Of a DNA stretch of 64,000 nucleotides, positions 50,801 to 56,800 are shown piece after piece. The notes under the pieces were generated by a model. That model had not been told where the DNA came from and made no database searches. It worked only from the letters and a program-made list of their open reading frames with translations. Origin of the DNA: Balanoglossus misakiensis (Eukaryota; Hemichordata); assembly GCA_040954595.2 (NCBI GenBank), contig CM082580.2, positions 3,162,001-3,226,000 of the forward strand. Reading direction: 5' to 3'. The translations under genes were made by a program, and so were the position numbers. Position 1 is the first letter of the stretch; each line of letters begins with the position of its first letter.

Positions 50801-53800
50801 TCTATTAAATGCTATTTCATGATAATATATCAAGCTCAACACTTATTTATGACAAAATGGCCAAAAATTAAAGAAAAACGAAAATTCCTGCAATTTTTAA
50901 AAAAGTGCAATATTGCAATGAAAAATGAAAATCTGATGTCTCAGTGGTGTACATTTACTTCCATGAGCTCAAGTGGATGAGATCAAGTTTTGTTTATGAA
51001 GTTTCATAACCGGAAATGCAACATTTTCATTGTTTCTTGCATTTTCCCACGGTGGCGGCCATAATCGCTTGCGGCAAAGCTTTATTATTTATCTGGTTAG
51101 AACTTGCATATGCACGCATATTTAGGGTTTATAATGCTTGTGTATAGTTCACTGCCTTCATCTGCATGGACTAATGGTAGTGCAGTTTGAAACAAAAATT
51201 ATGAAAATTATCCCAAAAGTTACAGCTTACGTGCCTTTAATTTCCTGTCTTCTAACTCTGTGAGGAAATGTATTTTTTTTTTTTAATTTTTAAAGCTCGT
51301 TATAGGCTCAAAAGTTTTCAAAAGATTAAGTTCATTTCACTATATGCAGTTATTTCAATGTAGTGTTAAAAACGGGTTATTTTCGCGACAGGAAATTTTT
51401 CGCGATTTCAAAAGAGGCAACGGTTACATGAGGATTAATTTTCGCGTTCTCGTATATCACTAACTGCATCGTCATCTCTGAAAAACATTTTACGCGACTT
51501 TTTAAAGCGTTTTTTTGGCTCTCGCATATTTCACGAAAATTTATTGCTCGCGAAAAATAAAATAAACAAATTGCTGGGTACCATAAGTTTTAGAAATTGT
51601 CGATTTGATAAACAGCTGATCAAACACATTTGCTTTACATATTTCAGATCTGCCAGTGGCAATCCCTCCAGTCTGTTTGGTACACTAATGATCCTCAAGT
51701 CAGCGTGTATGTCCAATCCATGCTACATTGACCGACTCATATCTGTCTTCATGAGATCCTTGCAGAAGATGACACGGGAACATCTGACGCCAACCACAAC
51801 TGGGGATTCTACTCCAGGTAGTTGTGTTCATACAGATTATTCTTTACTATCAATCACGTGGTCTGGCCATGTGACCCATGGTGTTGTCATTTCCAGGTGA
51901 CGGGCAAGCGATTTTCTGGCTGAGTTTATATATCAGAACCACCAGACACGTTACATGTATCAAGTATGGTGCCTCATCAGCCTCATGGTGTTTCGTCTAC
52001 ACAGTCTTTGTCTGCACTACGTTGCTGAAGTTGCCCGTCATCTGGAAATTTGAATGCGAACGTAACTGCGCCTGAGCACGTCTGACGTCGTGTGATATCG
52101 AAGATTCTGCTTTCAGGTCTTTGCACAATTACAATGTTAGAAAATGTGCAAATGCTGAATATATCTTATAAAATGTTGCCAGTAATTCTTTGAATGGTTT
52201 GAAACAAATTACAGAATACCCGTCCAGTAGATTAATACCGCAATATTATCTGTGATTCCTACTTTTCACATTTTGTGATTGTTAGAGAATAAAAGTGGAA
52301 ATAAACTGTGGGAAAAACCAGCCAGAGAAAATCTGCATGGAAGTCTAGAAAATGAAGTTTACTTGATGGGTTGTCCCAGAGAATTGATTCAACAAATACT
52401 TTGATAAAATGTGAATGATAATGAAAACGTGTGAAAGCAATTTCTGCTCAGTAAGCACGTCACCTGATTTTATAATACCATGAAAATCACTTCAATGGGG
52501 GTCCTTGAATTTTGATTGACATGGATCACAGAAAGTCTTAATGTGTGTTCTAGCTGTATTTACCAAGGGATCCAATAAAATCACTGATGAACATTATCTT
52601 GTGAAATTTCTTGACAGTAACCAGTGATCTGTTGATTGTGAGCTTGGATTTAGTGAAAAACAGAGTGGGAGTCATGAGTACTGAAATGAGACGGAATTTC
52701 ATCCAACTGATACTAATTCTACTGATTGAGAAATCACCAGAGGCCAAAGTTCTGAAAGCCATCACCAAGACTGTGGAAGACTGGATCAAAAACAAGGTAA
52801 GGCACCAGTGAGCAAATTTATATACGAAACATGCAGATAGTGTAATATAAACACACCTCACCTGCAATTTGTGTTGTGATTTGCCAATGTGCAATCACGT
52901 GGGGTGTTGATTGTGGTTATAAAATGAAATAGAAAACAGAAAGATAGTAAAAGCAGCCAAACAACATAAATGATGTAGTTAAGTTATACACTTGCACTAA
53001 CAAATTGAGCTGATTTGGGTGTTTTTTCATGTCATCTTTTATTAGAGTCCCATTGCTATCAACCAGTCTCCATCACTCCGGGAAAAGTCTATCTTGTTGG
53101 TCAAGATGATGCAGTATGTTGAGAAAAGGTTTCCTGATGACTTGGAACTCAATGCACAATTCCTAGAACTTGTCAATTATGTTTACAGGTAAGTTAGTAA
53201 TACTAGTCATGTGTGAGTCGATAATACATTGTGTCAAACGTGTATCTAATATATGCTGTAAAACACTTTATTTTCGCGAGTTGAAATTTTTAGCGATATT
53301 GAGAGAGGCCACTGTTTTGCGAGAAGTAATTTTCGTGTTCTCTTATTTCATTTACTCCATTGTTATCTCTTTAAAAAAAATTATGCGACTTTTTATTTTC
53401 ACGTTATTTTGGCTCTTGCGCATTTTGCGAAAATGTATTGATCGCGAAAATAACATGTTTTACAGTATATATATATATATATACAAGTTAACACCGGGGT
53501 TCATAATCCACGCTGTAGTACTCTTTATGTTTGTAAGAAAATAATGTACTTTATGCAGGCTAGGATAACTTGTCTCTTAAGTATTCCTTGTTTTGTATAA
53601 ACTCACCCGATGAAATCTTTCATGCATTTTACTACTGCCTATCCAGCAGCAAGTTTTCATCTGATGAGTAAGTTCATTGTGTACTGTATTGAATTGAATA
53701 ATGGAGAGAAGATGTGTAGGTTATATTTCATCTGTTTCGTTGTCAGGGATGAAAGCTTGACAGGCACAGAACTAACAGCGAAGCTGGAGCCAGCTTTCCT

Positions 53801-56800
53801 TGCAGGACTTCGATGTAATCAACCACATATACGGGAGAAATTCTTTGAGGTGAGTGACTTCCCCCCCCCTCCTTTCTTAATAATAACATAAATGGTGTCT
53901 TGTATCAAACATAATTAATGAAAAAGGGGCAGCGAGAGAGACTTTGTCCCTTTAAAACAAGAAGAGAAGTTATCTCAATTAATTATTAGTACATGTACAT
54001 GTATTTGATAGTCATTTGAAAATCTGTTGGATTTCAAATGATGAACTCCACCTCATATCATTATTTCATCTGTATGTTCACTACAGAAATATATGTCTTT
54101 CCTTGAGAAAAAATAAATTGTAGATGATGATTTTATTCAATTTGGTTTTTTTCCAGGTCTTTGATAACAGTATGCGGAAACGTTTGTATGAAAGACTGCT
54201 GTACATCACCTGTTCACAGAATTGGGAAGCTATGGGTACACATTTCTGGGTCAAACAGTGTATTGAGGTAAGCGGTGATTGGCAGTCAAGAATGCACAGG
54301 TTGAAAAGAATGAAAATTAACCCCATCACAAGATTCTGTCTAACCGAAGTCAGAGTGTGCTGAAAGTCAAAGGCATTGAGACAAACTTCAATTTTCTTGA
54401 GTGTAATGGATTAAAACCAGATGTCAGGCCATTACGTGTACATACCAGATGTTACTGCTTCACGAACGTCTTTGTGCTCAGTCCAAGTTCATGTTCCTTT
54501 TGAATGAAACAAGGAAACTGTGTATGATACATGCAAAACATGCAACATTTCAATCAATCAATCAATCAGAGAAATTTGTATAGCGCCAGTATCTATAACA
54601 AGTGTCATACTCAAAGGCGCTTTCTGAATGTCTTGTTTGTTTTTTAAGAGGGCAACATGAAGTTGATTTCTTCAAAAACAAGCGTGGCTGTAAGTGACAT
54701 GATATCCAGTCTGATCTGGTCTAGTCCAGTATTGACAGTCTTGGATTGCCATAAGTTGTAGTTGTACTGCATTACATATTGCATTGTTATACAGGAAATT
54801 GGTTTACATGTGTTGTTGTTGTTTTTGTTTGCATGATCAGTTAATCTTTGCTGTGGGTGTCAGTGGTGTGTCTATAACCAGTTCATCTACCAGCCATCTG
54901 TTGCCGGCCATTATGACTGTCATCAATCTGGCAGACAGTCATGACAGAGAAGCTTTCACCATTGCTAACACCATCAAAGAGGAACCCATGGATGTAGAGA
55001 CTATAGATACACACAAAGATGAGGTAAGTGGTATTCTTCGATATCAAATGACGTCAGACGCGCTCAGACGGCAGTTACGTTGGCATTCAAATTTCCAGAT
55101 GACGGGCAACTTCAACAACGTGGTGCAGACAAAGACTGTGCAGATGAAACGCAATGAGGCTGAATGAGGCACAATACCTGATACATGTTACGTGTCTGGC
55201 AGTTCTAAAGTAATAACATACTCGGAAAAACTTTTACTGGATGCCGAAATATTGCTTGCCCGTCACCTGGAAATGGCAATGCCGTGGGTCACATGGCCAG
55301 ATCACGTGATTGATAGTAAAGAATTAAGTGTTGCCCAATAGAATCTCACACCTCCAAGGACATGCGATCAGATTTCGAACAGGAGTTGGGGATAGTTCGT
55401 CTCACACCAGCCGCAGGTGAGTGTGGGACAAAATATCCATGACGAGTGTGAGAAATCTGATCCCCAGGTCCTCGGAGGTGTGAGATTCTCTTTCTCATCC
55501 AATCAGCACTCATGTCATACATGTCATATAACACTTTCATATTTGCGAGAGTGTGGGATTGATTTTTCCCACACTATCTCGATCCAGCACTCCCAATTCA
55601 GATTGAACGGAATAAGCAATAAAAATATTAGCTTGTTAGCCCCACCCTTACTCTGACATTGAAGGGAAGGGAATATAAGTCAACCGGAGGTGGTGTTTGA
55701 GACATTTCTAGAACTCAGGTATTCCATGCACATACAACATATAACACATAGATTATTGTCACAAATACATTTTCCCATTTGACAAGGTGATTGTGTAATT
55801 CTGTCTACATTTTGATGTGATCTTTTCTTGTTAATAGGATGCAGAGATTGACATTGAGTTATCTCATCCTGAAGCAAGCAATGCTGACTTGATCACATCA
55901 ACATTGCATCTACAGCAGTCATTGAAGACAGCCAGCATAGATCCAAAACAACAGCTGCAAGCTCTGGCATCTCGCCACAGTAAATTTATTGAAACTATCA
56001 GAGAAGTCAAGGTGAGGAACTTTTACATAGGTGACATAAACACAGATAGATTATTATCCAGGTTTGTATATTCCCTGATGTCAAGAGGTAGTGCGTTCCA
56101 CAGTTAATGGGCTGTATAAAAGAAGGCGCGGCCGCCATAGGTCTTGTTTTTGTAGGTTGTACATGTTAAGAGTTTCTTGGTGGATGAACGCAGTGTACAT
56201 GTGGGTGTGTATGGCTGCAGTAGATCACTGATGTAAGCGGGAATCTAGTTATGGATAACTTTGAAAGTTATCAACAAAATTTTGTAGTCAATCCTGAGAC
56301 GAACTGGTAACCAATGGAGCTGGGCAAGGACTGGGACCTGAGAAACTTGCTTATTAAAAGCAAAGATGGCAAATTTCAATTTTCTCAACATCCCATTGCA
56401 GAAACTGTGTGAAAACTACAATTTGATTTTCTTTTTTACTGTAGACGTATTCATTTTTGAAAGCCTTGTCTCAGCTGTGCCATAGTAGTGTGGAGTTATC
56501 CCATCATCTGTGGACTGAACTTTTCCCGAGACTCTGGAAGATTTTCTCTGATAGACAACAAATGGTAAGTAGCAGTAATGAAAGGTATACAGTCACCTCC
56601 AATTTACATAGCGCCATATAAGGCTGAAATGGCGTATTTGAGTGTTCTGAAGAACGTATGGTGGCACTCCTTTTTTGCGTGTGCCACCCACTGAAAATTT
56701 ATGATTGGTTAGATCGCAATTTACCATGGTATCTGTAGCTAAATTTGCATAGGTGACTGTATCCCTTGAACTTGGATGGGCCGATGAGATTATTCCATGA

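Noticed and set aside
53170-53544. 124-codon hydrophobic plus-strand frame
   Set aside because: Read-through of the end of TRRAP exon 52 into a palindromic MITE and TA repeat.
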